From Hypericum androsaemum (taxonomy: Eukaryota; Streptophyta; Magnoliopsida; Malpighiales; Hypericaceae), in assembly GCA_963995505.1 (NCBI GenBank), contig OZ023190.1, positions 6,156,516 through 6,220,515 of the forward strand: DNA of 64,000 nucleotides, in the 5' to 3' direction. Positions 23,801 to 35,612 of the stretch are shown here, in pieces. How positions within the stretch are numbered: the first letter of the stretch is position 1; each line of letters starts with the position of its first letter. Below the pieces are notes generated by a model, which had not been told where the DNA came from, made no database searches, and saw only the letters and a list, made by a program, of their open reading frames with translations. Made by a program: the position numbers and the translations under genes.

Positions 23801-24200
23801 CACGAACACAAAAGTCCAAGAGATACCAAGCACATAGAAAAGTATGAAGGGCACATATACCAATTTGTTTTTAATTGACTTTACACCCTTTCAACTTTGT
23901 CTTGTCTTTGCTTACTTCACCCAACTTAATTCATAAAATAATTTTCAACCTAATCTTAATTGTAATTCGCTCGGGATATCTTGAACCCGCTCCTTGTGGT
24001 TCGACATTACACTCGTACTCACTTTATTGCAAGATGGACCCAAAAATCTACTCTTCACTACTCATCTTTGCCAATGATATGAACAATCGATTACTTTAAG
24101 CTTTATTTACTTAGCTTTGTTTTCCCCACTATCACAATCTTCTATGCTAACCACTTTAGTTTAGATTTTCATGTCAATCCCTCAGTACGGACCTTACTCT
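20846..24200. other. Degenerate LTR-retroelement-like DNA, no intact ORF
   Basis: Several features point to old LTR or leader sequence. There is a tandem duplication at 21540-21700 (CTTTC...GCTTTCGTAGTC...TTTCTTTGTGT). A TATA box, TATAAATA, lies at 23091-23098 ahead of a conserved-looking leader. The word CCGCTCCTTGTGGTTCGACATTAC at 23989-24012 is of a kind common in plant gypsy-type elements. No reverse transcriptase or integrase could be read. The 140-residue minus-strand ORF at 22593-23015 has no recognisable domain. Confidence 0.35.
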
Positions 24201-25030
24201 AATACTAGAATATTTAATTAGGATATGTAAGTTTATAGCTAAATTTACTACTATCAAATCTCATAAGCTTGTTTCAATCTCATAAGCTCCTACACAGCTA
24301 GTACTTCTACAAGTATGGTGTACTATCCTAGGATAACTTTCAAACAATTTCTCAACCGACACAGCAGACTCTATCTCCACAGGAAACATCCACGAAAATA
24401 ATTTCAGACAAAAATAAAGGAAGAGAGCACCAGATTCTGGACTTTACATTACCTTCTCGTGAACACCTTGCTAGACATCAATCTTGGAGTTATTTTACTA
24501 GCTATAATTTACATCACCTCGCATGTACATCTTCTAGATAGTAATCTTAAAATTATTGCATCTCACTCCATCATCCCTGTGTATAATGAGAAGATGCAGT
24601 GCAAAATATGTGAGTCAAAATAATGCTCAAGGTCTTCACTCGATCCATCTCTTGGTCCAACATGATACGAGCACTACATAACCGACCACCTTATATGAAT
24701 TCAAAACAAACATGCTCAAATTCCATGGAACAAGGGAGTATCTCAAAAAAGAAGTTGCCTAAAGCTCATATAACCTTCTCACTACTCTTAACTACAGAAA
24801 TAATACCACATACATATATAGGAGAAACTATTAGACCTGATCTTAAAATTTAATTATATTTGGTTCAAACACCCAACAAACATCCACCTTGAACCAAATC
24901 ACATGATCGATCTTCAACCGTGAATCTCCAAGACCTGAACCTATCCAATTTAACAATTTCCAACCTAAGATTCACGTGGTCAACTTCATCAACTCGGACG
25001 AATAAAACACACGCCTATCTAACAAACCAA
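24201..25030. other. AT-rich repeat-like DNA, copia-LTR-like wording
   Basis: Near 24878 the phrase AACATCCACCTTGAACC resembles the sequence just outside the copia LTR at 42338-42360 (ATCTCCACCTTGGCG). This hints at an old minus-strand copia end, but no partner LTR is seen. Confidence 0.3.
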
Positions 25031-25034
25031 AAAT

Positions 25035-25745
25035 TTTAGGGCAAATTATCCTCACGTCCCTGAGGTTTGGTCACCCTCCCCCTAGGATCCCTGACTTTTG
25101 AAAAATCATTGTCCCGTCCCTAAGTTTTGATGATAATAGACTCTCGTGTCCTTGGCTGACGTCATCGGCTCTTTTTTTCATTTTTGGTCATGAAAATAAC
25201 CAAAATACCCTTAACCTTTAACTAATAACACCAACAACCAAAAATCAACCAAAAAATAAGATCAAACTAACCAAAATCAAGAACACAACCAAGAACATCA
25301 AGAAAAAAATAATAATCGAAACCCAGTAGAAATGGCACTTTCTAAACCGGCTTTTCTCAAAACCATCCTCGCCCACTGCCACCGTCTCCCTGTGCGCTTT
25401 CCAGCCGCCCCACCAATCCGCTTCTTCTCCTTCTCGAGCCCTGAACAAGATCGGTCCGTATAATTGACCGGGTAATAACTAATAGGGGCTAATTCTAGGG
25501 TTGCCAAGTTCGTCGACGCTGGTGATTATAGGGGCTAATTCTAGGGTTGCCAAGTCCATCGACGCCGGTAATTATGACTACGCAACCCTAAGGCACATGT
25601 CAAGGACCTCCCTCCTCACCATCCCGATGTCGAGGAGGAGGAGAGGGGTCGAAAGGGCGCTCCTCGGTGGAGGAGCGGAAGGTGGATGGTTGTTGTCGAA
25701 GGTGGGGATTTTTGAAATAATAATGGGGACTATTTTGTAAATTTT
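25035..25745. mobile_element. Possible one-ended Mutator-like fragment with gene-like interior
   Basis: 25041 begins GGGCAAATTATCCTCACGTCCC, resembling the GGGTAAATTACTC start of the element at 26579-27440. No matching opposite end was found. The GC-rich interior (25330-25700) includes a tandem duplication of about 50 bp (AGGGGCTAATTCTAGGGTTG at 25484 and 25529) and an open + strand stretch with AGNYDYATLRHMSRTSLLTI-like text, perhaps captured host coding sequence. I do not recognise the source gene. Confidence 0.3.
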
Positions 25746-26578
25746 CCATGCCACGTGGCACTTTTAGTCTAGTCATCCGGAGTGGACTGTATGCTGTAAA
25801 AGATTTTAAAGCACAGGGACTGATTTACCAAATTGAAACCACACGGTCTGTACGCGAAATCGGGCAAACCACAAGTAGGTAATGTGTACTTTTTTCTTTT
25901 AATTAAACATCGCAAATCAACACTACTTCAACAAATGAACCATTAACTTTCCTTTGATTTCGTTGAAGTGTGATGAAAAAAGAATTATGTGAGGATAATA
26001 ATTGACATATGACTAATTTATTTTAATATTTTATTAGAATTGTTATGTCCAACCAAAAACTTTTAGACAATATGTATACAAATTTTTTATACTTATAAAC
26101 AAATTCGCTATTCTTTCAATCAACTAATAATGTAATAACCTCAACATTATTTTACAAATATTCAAGTAACATCTAATTTAAAATTTTTGATAATACTCGA
26201 TGCGAACACCATAATTTAATAATCGCCAAAACGTTCGACAGATATGATCGGCATCGAATCACCTTCGGATTTAATCACTTTTGGATCACCTGATGTAGCT
26301 TCTAACATGATGATCTTGGTAACAAATCCTCGTATACCCTAAGGTTATCTCACCATCTTTTTGTAAAGTGTTATCCCACCATATTATAATCAATTACTCG
26401 AGATCATTGACGTCGAAGGTGACCACGTGGACACAGGAACTTGGCGATCTTAAGGTCAAAGTGAACGTACAAACAATCAATTGGAACCAGCTTGCAAATA
26501 GTAAATGTTTTGAATTTAGATTCAAATTTTACTAATATAAAATTTATTATTGAAAAATAATTCATAAAATAGATTTTA
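25746..26578. other. AT-rich spacer, nothing recognised
   Basis: No gene, array or terminal repeat could be supported in this stretch. Confidence 0.4.
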
Positions 26579-27440
26579 GGATAAATTACACTAAGACTTT
26601 TAGTGTTTGGTATATTTCACGCTCGCTCCTTTGTAAATCGGTAATTGATTAAAAACTCTCCGAGGTTTGATTTTATTATACTCTCAAGCCCCTCGTTGAC
26701 GTCAGCAATTATTTTATTATTGTTATTTTTATCCTGAAATGACTATTCTACCCTTATAGTCGTCTCCTACCTTCCCTCCGACGACCGATCATCTTTCCGG
26801 CAACCAAAATCAATTCAATCCACCTCACTCTCTTACTCCATTCTTTCTCCTACCTTCGTCCCTCTCTCCCTCCTTCCACCTCACCCATTAAAGCAAGCAA
26901 ACAATTGACAGAGATTCATCAAAACATTTCCAATAATGGAGGAGAAGTCGAGAAGACAAAAAATTAAGTGGATTCCCACTGTCTTCGGAGTTTGCCTTGC
27001 TTAACGATGGAGATGGAGACCTGGGTTTGTCAGACTTGACGATGGAGATCTGGGTTTGTGATGCTTGACGATGGAGACCTGGGTTTGTAGGACTTGACGA
27101 TGGAGATGGATTCCTGGGTTTGTAGGAGAGATGGAGACCTGGGTTTGTAGGAGAGACTGAGATGGAGATGGGTCGGACCTGCCGGAGGGAAGGGTCTGGG
27201 TCGGCGATGGTGAGGGTCGTTCTCCGACGTCCAAGAGGGTTCTCGGTGTCGATCAGATTTATTGGATTATTTTTTTTGTTAAGGGTAGAAAAGTGATTTT
27301 CTTAAAAAAATATTGATGACTTCTGAAAGACCTAAGAGTATAATAAAATTAAATTTTGAGAAATTTTTAATCAATTACTGAAATACAGGAAAATAAATAT
27401 AAAATATACCAAATATTAGAGATTTTAGAGTAATTTACCC
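26579..27440. mobile_element. Mutator-like TIR element with near-perfect 9-bp target duplication
   Basis: The terminal inverted repeats are about 130 bp and diverged (GG-TAAATTAC-CTAA at the ends, TTGGTATATTT, then TAATTGATTAAAAA and TTTTATTATACTCT further in). Flanks TAGATTTTA (26570-26578) and TAAATTTTA (27441-27449) agree at 8 of 9 positions. The interior holds a C/T-rich segment and about five diverged repeats of a GATGGAGACCTGGGTTTGTAGG unit (27007-27160). No transposase is present. Confidence 0.75.
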
Positions 27441-28400
27441 TAAATTTTAACAATATTCAACTATGAATATTACATTTTAAAATAACCAATTAAAAGCTCG
27501 GGGCCGAAGACACCTTCCAATCTCTGAGTTCTGAGGGCTCAAAGATTTTCGGTCCCACTCAGATACTAATGATTCCTGTGTGCACCGGCCAGCTAAGCTA
27601 GACCAATGTTTCGATTTACTGGGCCCGAATAGTAATTTTCTAACAGCACATTATCGAGTCGAGTCATTTACGACTTTTAAAAGATAACAATTTTATTAAA
27701 AAATATTTGACGATAATATATTTTCAATTATTTAAAATCGAGAGATATTGTTGCTGGTAGGTTCCAGTAGTAGATTGACTGATTTAAGTTCGAGTCAGAC
27801 TGAATAAGACCTTTAAAGTTGACAATTTTCTCAACAATTGTTTTTTGAAATATAGTTTTTACATTATAATTATACATTATTATATTTTTAATGACTTAAA
27901 ATCGAAAAATAGTATCATCGGCACTCTCCAACAATAACTTGGAAGTCAATTCTACAGCCTGCCGCGAGATGAGATGTATCTGGACGTCCCTAAACACCTC
28001 ATTATTTCGGTCAACCACGGATGATGAGATTGCTGAGGTAAAAAATTAGACCAGATTTCGACTAATTAACCACGGTTTGGGTAGGCCCAATCATGGGAAA
28101 ATTGCCCCTACTTGGGCCGTCATGGGGTGGGCCAGATCGCTCCTCTGTGTTCCTTTTCATTGGTTGACTTTTTGTTTAGTTCTCGTTGCCAGCTCCGGTC
28201 GGCGGCAAAATCTCCTTTTTCGTACGATTCCAATCTACAAATTGACTGTGAACGATAGGGGAATAGGGGGAAAAAAATCAAATGATGGAATCTTCGGTTA
28301 AATGATATGTAAATTGGAGAGGCGGGTCTTAAACTTTTTCTATATTAAACTAGTATCCAGACTATCACTAGAAATACAAATTAGGTAACCTCAAATCATG
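27441..28400. other. AT-rich spacer
   Basis: No gene is supported. 27650-27850 carries a block with TTAAGTTCGAGTCAGACTG similar to the SINE-like blocks at the window start. Confidence 0.35.
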
Positions 28401-28407
28401 ACAAATA

Positions 28408-28408
28408 T

Positions 28409-28471
<63 letters not shown>
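28408..28471. repeat. (TA)n microsatellite
   Basis: About 64 bp of TA repeats with one CA interruption. Confidence 0.9.
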
Positions 28472-28476
<5 letters not shown>

Positions 28477-29146
28477 CCAAATCTAATCCGTTCACAATCC
28501 AAAAATTCGATACCTCTAATTTTTTAAAAGTAGAAATTGGAAAAGAGATTGAGAAAGTTGGAGTTTCAAAAAAATTTTCCTTGTACTCGTTAAGAGTGTC
28601 GAGGCTTGTAAGTGAGTTTATAAGCAGGTTTGTTCTAATTTTGGGGTGAACATGAAAAGAATAGCCTTACCAATTCTAGTTCCAAAAAGTAAAAAGATGC
28701 TAAAAGATAGTGTGATTAATGCTAGTTATTACCAAATTTTAACATCTACATTTAAATCCAGAAAATATTCATTAACATTTTTTGGTACGTAAAATAATAT
28801 TCATTAAAATTTCATTAGTCTACATTTAAATTGAGAATTTGCTCCATTGCTTTTATTAGCAGCCACTCGTAACTATTGTGTAATATCTGTAGTTAATTTG
28901 ATTGTGTTAAATTTGAACTTCTCCTGCTTTGTTGAACTTTTTGGTTCTAAACTTGCTATTATAAGTTTTGAATTGGAGAATAAATTGTAAAATCAGCCAA
29001 GTTTTATGGCCGTACTAACTTCTTAATAGTTGTTTTAGAAAGTCAGGTTACATTGGGTTGTAGGTGGATGAGAAAAAAAATTAATTATTTATAAGAAAGT
29101 TGGGTTAGGGTTGGGTTATGAATCGAAATAATCTTAGAGCAATATT
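28472..29146. other. AT-rich spacer, nothing recognised
   Basis: No gene or clear repeat family is seen. Confidence 0.4.
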
Positions 29147-29199
29147 TTTTTTTTTGGTGAAAAAAAACTTCATAAAATAAATAAAAAGAAATACAAAGT

Positions 29200-29278
29200 C
29201 GTTTCCTACAATCTACCTCTCACTAACCCACAACCTCGGTAGTCATGGAAGGAGTTCTTCTGACTAATAGACCAGAAG
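29200..29278 (+). pseudogene. LINE zf-RVT fragment, left part
   Basis: Read across the LTR-element insertion, the last codons before 29279 continue in frame at 31924 (...LLTNRPEE then NPQPALHLFLHCPFAWRIQ). This gives the HLFLHCPF signature of the LINE zinc-knuckle region. It is the target site of the LTR element. A poly(T) at 29147-29160 just upstream suggests a second, opposite LINE end abutting here. Confidence 0.55.
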
Positions 29279-30061
29279 TGATATGAATCCTAGCAGCTTT
29301 ATAAAGTACTAATCTCACCAATTGTGAGAGTATGTGCAAAGCGCTTTAGGTTACAATTTAATGGGCTGATTTCCAAGCTTATATTGAAGAGTTGGACTCA
29401 AGTGAGTTCATTGATATTCATTGTTGAAGAACCACGAAATTGAGAGCATTCATTCATGTTAAAGAAGGAAATTCCAGCAACAAAGATCTTGAAGATTCAT
29501 TCTCTCTGATTTGGGCATTCTATTTAGGAAGTTTATTTCAGCCATTAGTTTTGATTAGGAAATTATATTCCAGCAACTTTTGGCTTATTATTACTTGATA
29601 ATCAAGTTTCTAGCCTTCCTAAAAGGTAGAGATTTATTTTCTTTTTTTGTTTCCCTTTCCAGCCAGATTTCAATTCCTTTTTAGGAGTTGTTTGATTAGA
29701 AATCTCTTTGTAATATTGAGCCTATTTATAGAGGCTGATGCAATGAGAATAAGTAGACTATTATTGATTGAAAAATGTGGGCTTTGCTCTCTTGGTTCTT
29801 CGAAACTATTCAAACACAACGGAAGAATTCTGTCGAGTTCACTGTCGACTTATCAAGCGGATCTTCATCACTGTTTGTGGCGTCATCGATATATCAAGGT
29901 TCTTTATTTCAACTCAAGCAGCGGGTCGCGGTCTTAATACCAAGGTTCTTGTTTGGTTGTGAGCATCAAGTCGAGATCTCCATCACGAACTGATGTAGAA
30001 CGATCTGGAATTTCAACGCTTCTTGGACAGGTCTCGCGCATCGTTGGTAGGGTTCGTATCA
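29279..30061 (+). repeat. 5' LTR of non-autonomous element copy 1 (783 bp)
   Basis: Starts TGATATGAATCC and ends GGTTCGTATCA. A TATA-like TTTATAGAGG at about 29723 may be the promoter, with transcription expected shortly downstream. Its 3' half matches the reverse complement of the LTRs at 34984 and 36757. Confidence 0.9.
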
Positions 30062-30271
30062 TTTGGTATCAAAGTTCAAGGTTCTATTTTAGTCCTATCT
30101 ATCCTTTAAATTTCATTTTTATCATTAATTTTCAGTTAGTTGCTCTTATTGTAATCTGAGTTGGAGAAAGAAAAAAAAGAGAAAAAAATCCAAAAAAAAG
30201 AAAGAAAGAAGGAAGCCTACAAAAGAAAAGAAAAGAAGGCTGAAAGAAAAAGTTGAAAGGAAATAAAAAAG

Positions 30272-31303
30272 ATGAGCAAGAACATGTCCCACTACTACTC
30301 ACGAAGAAACTTTGAAGATGATGAGTCATTGGCTGATCCAAAAAAGTTTATGGAGGCCATGATGAGTGAGATGAATTGCACGGTGAGTGGGGAGATCAAT
30401 AAGTTTCATAGACGGATAGACCGAATAGAGAGTAAACTTTCGAAGCGGGTAGATGTTGTTCCTAATGTATGCAGGGATACAAGAGCTCAACAAAGAAAGA
30501 TTGGGGTTAGAGGTGATAGCACTCTTAGAGTTACAGCATGGGATGATGAAGATAGCTGGTAGAAACTTATATTATTGGCAAGAAAAATTGACTTGCATAC
30601 AAGAGAAGTTAGTGAAGTGCAACGAGAGAAGATCATTCAAGCTAAGTGCGACATTGAGAATAAGGTATGTGGTTCTGAAGTTGATATGAAAGCTTCTTCT
30701 TTTGAAGTTCTTGAAGAGGCTTTGACATCGGAGGAGTTTGGTGAATATTCTATTGACTTATTTGATGGAGATTGCTTTGATGAGCATAAAATATCACTAC
30801 TTTACTTAAGGGATTTATTTGATGAATCATCTGTGGTGAATAATGTAGTTCACATGAAGAAGTGCATAACTCCAATTGATAGTAATCATGAAGAATTTAT
30901 TGTTGTGGTTGAGAAGGAAGAGGTTCAGCCCATATCTTACATATATCCAGATTTTTATGTTGAATATGTTGAGCATATTGACTTCTTCGGAGTTGGCAAG
31001 TTTGAATATGTTGGAGGATCAGTATTGATCAACTTGTGGAATGCTTTGAAGATTGGTGAAAGGCTTATTCGAAAAAGTAAGTCTTTAACTTTTGATTTGG
31101 AGGTGAATTCTGATTGTTTATCATCGAAGTATCTATTCTGTTGGAGCGGAAGGTATCAAGTGCAACCACGACGTTCGAAGATTCAACCTTTTTCCAGCAT
31201 GATTTTTAATTGGCACAAGCATGACGTATGCAAGGATTTGAGGACAAATCCCTTTCAAGAGGAGGGGAATGATATGAATCCTAGCAGCCTTATAAAGTAC
31301 TAA
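30272..31303 (+). pseudogene. Single ORF of the non-autonomous LTR element, unknown function
   Basis: One reading frame of 344 codons from the ATG at 30272, broken only by an in-frame TAG at 30560-30562. The start (MSKNMSHYYSRRNFEDDESL) is followed by an amphipathic segment RRIDRIESKLSK that could be a short coiled coil and recalls the head of plant gypsy Gag proteins. The middle is acidic (FGEYSIDLFDGDCFDEH), then YPDFYVEYVEHIDFFGVGKF, and a basic end DLRTNPFQEEGNDMN. The last codons encode the polypurine tract and run 35 bp into the 3' LTR. No known enzyme motif is visible: no CCHC, DTG or YxDD. The copy at 35540-36527 keeps the same blocks. It may be a rearranged Gag or the leftover of a gypsy polyprotein. 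Confidence 0.75.
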
Positions 31304-31923
31304 TCTGACCAATTGTGAGAGTATATGCAAAGCGCTTCAGGTTATAATTTAATGGGCTGATTTCCAAGCTTATATCGAAGAGTTGGACTCAAGTGAGTTC
31401 ATTGATGTTCATTGTTGAAGAACCACGAAATTGAGAGCATTCATTCATGTTAAAGAAGGAAATTTCAGCAACAAAGATCTTGAAGATTCATTCTCTCTAA
31501 TTTGGGCATTCTATTTAGGAAGTTTATTTTAGCCATTAGTTTTGATTAGGAAATTATATTCCAGCAAATTTTGGTTTATTATTACTTGATAATCAAGTTT
31601 GTAGCCTTCCTAAAAGGCAGAGATTTATTTCCCTTTCTAGCCAGATTTGCTCTCTTGGTTCTTTGGAACTGTTCGAACACAACGGAGGAATTCTGTCAAG
31701 TTCACCATCGACTTATCAAGCAGATCTTCATCACTGTTTGTGGCGTCATCAATATATCAAGGTTCTTTGTTTCAACTCAAGCAGTGGGTCGCGGCCTTAA
31801 TACCAAGGTTCTTGTTTCGTTGTGAGCATAGGGTCGAGATCTCCATCACGAACTGATCTAGAACGATCTGGGATTTCAACGCTTCTTGGATGGGTCTCAC
31901 GCATCATTGCAGGGTTCGTATCA
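31269..31923 (+). repeat. 3' LTR of non-autonomous element copy 1 (655 bp)
   Basis: Matches the 5' LTR but lacks about 128 bp that include its TATA-like region and probable transcription start. The gap lies near 31636-31650. Confidence 0.9.
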
Positions 31924-32360
31924 AGAAGAGAATCCTCAACCTGCGCTGCACCTTTTCCTTCACTGCCCTTTTGCTTGGAGAATTCAGAACTTCTTTATGC
32001 TGAAGGCGGGTGTCAGTGGCGTGGTGGGAACAACTTGCTTTTCCTTCTATCGAACTAGTCAGGGTTGGTTAGAGGTGAAATGTTTGGCAAGGGGATATGA
32101 ACATTGCAATGCCATTATTTTAGACAGAGCTATGTGCAACTATGAGCTTATTACTCATTCCATCCTTTTCAGCGTTCGTGAATGGTTTTATTGGTCGAAT
32201 TCAACAAGGGTAATTTGTAACCAAGACCTATTACTATATATTGAATCACATATGTAAAGAGTTGTAGTTTCACACCTAAGGTAATCTCTCTCCTTACATA
32301 TTTAATTCTATGGTGTAATCTTTTACTTTTTGTTATCCATAAAATCTCTATTTATCAAAA
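31924..32360 (+). pseudogene. LINE 3' fragment, right part, with poly(A)
   Basis: Begins in the zf-RVT zinc-knuckle (NPQPALHLFLHCPFAWRI), continues through decayed 3' sequence and ends with a poly(A) run at about 32357-32365. It is the right half of the LINE split by the LTR element. Confidence 0.7.
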
Positions 32361-32365
32361 AAAAA

Positions 32366-32659
32366 GAGGAGAACTCAAAATAACCATAAACAAAACCTCA
32401 CGTTAACTCCAAAAGTCAAGCATTCTAGAGGGACGATCTTAGAGCACTAGATAAAAGGGGTGCGGATTGGGCACCAGGAAATATTTTTCGTACGGGAATG
32501 GGGGCAAAAGGGTGCAAAAAGGGAAAAAGATCCCTTCCCCACGCGCTCCAACACTCCCCCCTTTTAATCTTGTCTTATTCATTTATTATACTAAAATAAA
32601 TCAAACTCATGTATTACTTAATTTTTATTATAAGTATTAATTAATATTAATCATTTAAA
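32366..32659. other. Spacer with MITE-like wording
   Basis: Contains CTTAGAGCACTAG...GCGCTCCAACACTCC, typical of small hAT-like element ends, but no matching opposite end is fixed. Confidence 0.25.
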
Positions 32660-33300
32660 TATAACAAACTATACCATTTTATCATAATCGAACATGCCAT
32701 TTTATAGTAATCAGGCATGCCATTTGATTAATTATTTAATTTATTTTAAGTTTTATTAAATATTAATCGGGCATGCCATTTAGACATAATCGAGCCTGCC
32801 ATTTTAACATAACTAGGCATTCCATTTAGACATAACAAGGAATGCCATTTAATTTATTATAAGTTTTATTAAATATTTAACGGACATGCTATTTTCTCAT
32901 ATCCGGGCATGTCAATTTATCAAACCTTGGCATGCCATTTTTTATAACCGAAAATGCCATTTAATCGTAGCCGGCGTGCCATTTTACATAATCGGACATG
33001 CCATTTTATCGTAATCAGACATGCCATTTGACATAATGGAGCCTGCTTTTTGATCATAACCGGGTCTCCCATTCAGACATAATCGGGCATGCCATTTGAC
33101 ATAACCGAGCCTGTCTTTTGGTCATAACCGGGTCTGCCATTTAGAGATAACCGGGCATGCCATTTGACATAGCCGAGGATGCCATTTAGACATAGTCGAG
33201 GATGCCATTTAGGCATAACCAACTGTCATTTTGATATAACCGAATATGCCATTTGACATAACCGGACATTTCATTTGACATAACCAGGAATTTTATTTAA
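32660..33300. repeat. Minisatellite, about 22-bp period (CATAACCGGGCATGCCATTT type)
   Basis: About 20-25 diverged units. The core is ATAACCGGGCATGCCATTT with GACAT/AGACAT linkers, and the spacing is mostly 22-24 bp. The early part is interrupted by AT-rich ATTTAATTTATT segments. A related shorter array lies at 61270-61400. Confidence 0.85.
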
Positions 33301-34983
33301 TAAATTATTTAATTTATTTCGCTTGTAACTCGGTCAACTCTTGATATCAAACAAAATTTTGACATCTTTACACTCTGAATTAGGAGTAATCATAAACTTC
33401 AAATTTGTAGAAAAATATCTTAGCTACACACAACAATTTGAATTAACTCAATCGGATTTCGGGGTAAGAAGTTGTGGCTCCCCAACCAAAATTTATAAGG
33501 AGTGATAAGTTAGTACTTGGGCATCGGAATGAGTTAATTTTTTGCATAGGTTTTGGAGTCAGTGTAAGTCTCCGAAGTTATGCAGAATCAGAAAACTATA
33601 ATTAAGCACCAACTTATAAAAATTTCTAGTTAAAAAAAATAGCTTTTGATAACTTGCCAATCAAAGGTAAAATTGGTCATTGTGGGTGAGTTCACGTTAA
33701 CACAAATTTTGATTTTTTGTGTAGCGCTTCAAAATTGATTCCATTAGACTATCTCCGTTGATGGTATCGTCTGATAGGTCAACAAAAATACAATAAATTT
33801 TTCCCTCCAATCTTTTTTCTATCTCCATTGGTGACGTGGTCCAGCCATGTCACTAGATAACCAATTAATTACTTTCATCCATATTTTATCTATAATCAAT
33901 TTATATATATATAGATGATAATAAATATACAAAAATTATGTATCAAAATATGTCAATACTGGACTTTATTTATAGAGAATTGAAAAATATGAATTTTTTA
34001 TATTTCTTATTTGTTTATGTTGGGTTGTATATAGATGGGGGAAAATTAATTGTTTATTCTATGATCTCGGTTGGACTAGCTCACTAATTACTATAGTCTA
34101 AGGACGCCACACAAGACAAAAAAATCACAAAATTCACACATAAAATATGCACAACAATCATGCTATATGCATTGTTCCTTCCAAACATATTTTTCTTACA
34201 TTCTCCATGATATTTTTGCTCGGCCTGCCAATTCTTTCATCTTCTTTCTTATAAAATTTGTCTATTTCTTCTATCTTTTTTCTATATTTATTCTCCCTTT
34301 ATTTCCCGTAAATATTGCTCTTGTCTCATAATTTTTTTTCGTAATAATAATAAACCTTAGCAACCAATACTAAATATGTAAAAAAATTAAATAACTATTT
34401 TTCAAAAAAATTACTGAATAGAGTCGGCCATCAAACATTTATACACACTCAATACTTTTATTTGGAACTTTAAACGAAGTTTGTTTAATAATAAAGTACA
34501 TAATTTTAGCCTTTCAAAAAAGTAATTAACTTTAGTGCTCCAGGTCTTTCTTAACGAAGCAGGGAAATCTAATTGTAAGTCTGATGACAGGATAAGACTT
34601 CTAACCTGCTTACCAAAAAAAGGCTTCTGAGCTTAGGTAGAGGAGAAAAAATATACCCAATACATAAAAGAGGGAGGGGACCAGATTTGTTACTCGTTAC
34701 AATATCCAGTACGGTTCTGGTGTACAAGTGGATAGGGACAAAATGGACAAAATAATAAAAAGGGGAGATAGGCACGCGTTTGGTACAAGGAGAGGGATGA
34801 CATCATGGCTGACATCTGATGTACGCAAAATGAAAATAATTAAACGCACAAGCAAATAATATATTGTGTAAGTAGGGTTCTTGAACTGAGGGTTGGAACA
34901 CAAAATCAAGGCAATCTATTATGTGAAGCTGGAAATTGAAAATTTATAAGGTTGTAAAAGTTTGCAAGAAAGTAAACAGAATC
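33301..34983. other. AT-rich spacer, no gene seen
   Basis: No coding region, array or terminal repeat could be supported. Small minus-strand ORFs near 34569-34909 have no recognisable features. Confidence 0.4.
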
Positions 34984-35612
34984 TGATGTGAATCTTGTTA
35001 CGGATCCACGCAGAAGCCAGATCTATCTACGTTCAGATTGATAAAAATCTCGACCCGTTGTTTACGTCTTTGCAAGAACCTCGGTATGAACAACCTCGAC
35101 CCGCTGCTGTAGGGAAACAAGAACCTTGATTTGATGAAGATGCCACAAACAGTGATGTAGACCCGCTTGATAAGTCGAAGGTGAACGAACAGAATCCCTC
35201 CGCTGTGTTCGAACAGTTCTGAAGAACCAAGAGAACAAAGCCCACATTTTTTGTATTCAAATTATTCTCCTTATTCTCATTGATAATGCCTTTATATATA
35301 GGCAGATTGTTACAAAGAGATTCCTAATTAAATATAACTTCTAACTAGATAAATATGACTTAAAAAGGGAAACTAAAAAGGAAAATAAGTCTAGTACTCC
35401 TATGATTGCTAAAATGTGATTATCACATAATCACCTTCCTAAACTGACTTGAACTCTTAAAGAAATAAAATTCTCACATTATTGACTTCCTAAATAGACT
35501 AGAACTCTTATAAAATAAAATTAACATATAATTAACTTCCTAAACATACTCAATAACATCATAAACAAAATTATAACTAATTTGGGATTTTTTGTAAATC
35601 TGATTCATATCA
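34984..35612 (-). repeat. 3' LTR of non-autonomous element copy 2
   Basis: 629 bp, TG...CA. It carries a TTTATATATAGGCAG word near 35291, a TATA box when read on the minus strand. Confidence 0.92.

Larger units (their letters stand above)
29279..31923 (+). mobile_element. Non-autonomous LTR retrotransposon, copy 1
   Basis: LTRs lie at 29279-30061 and 31269-31923, both TG...CA. Flanks are the perfect 5-bp duplication AGAAG (29274-29278 and 31924-31928). A primer-site-like TGGTATCAAAGTTC follows the left LTR after two bases (similar to the initiator-Met tRNA site). A polypurine tract AAGAGGAGGGGAA (31256-31268) precedes the right LTR. Only one ORF lies between, with no protease, integrase or reverse transcriptase, so it must borrow machinery. 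The right LTR lacks about 128 bp present in the left. A related inverted copy is at 34984-37385. Confidence 0.9.

Noticed and set aside
28398..28649. 83-residue ORF starting in the (TA)n tract
   Set aside because: The head is Ile/Tyr repeats from the microsatellite; no support for a gene.
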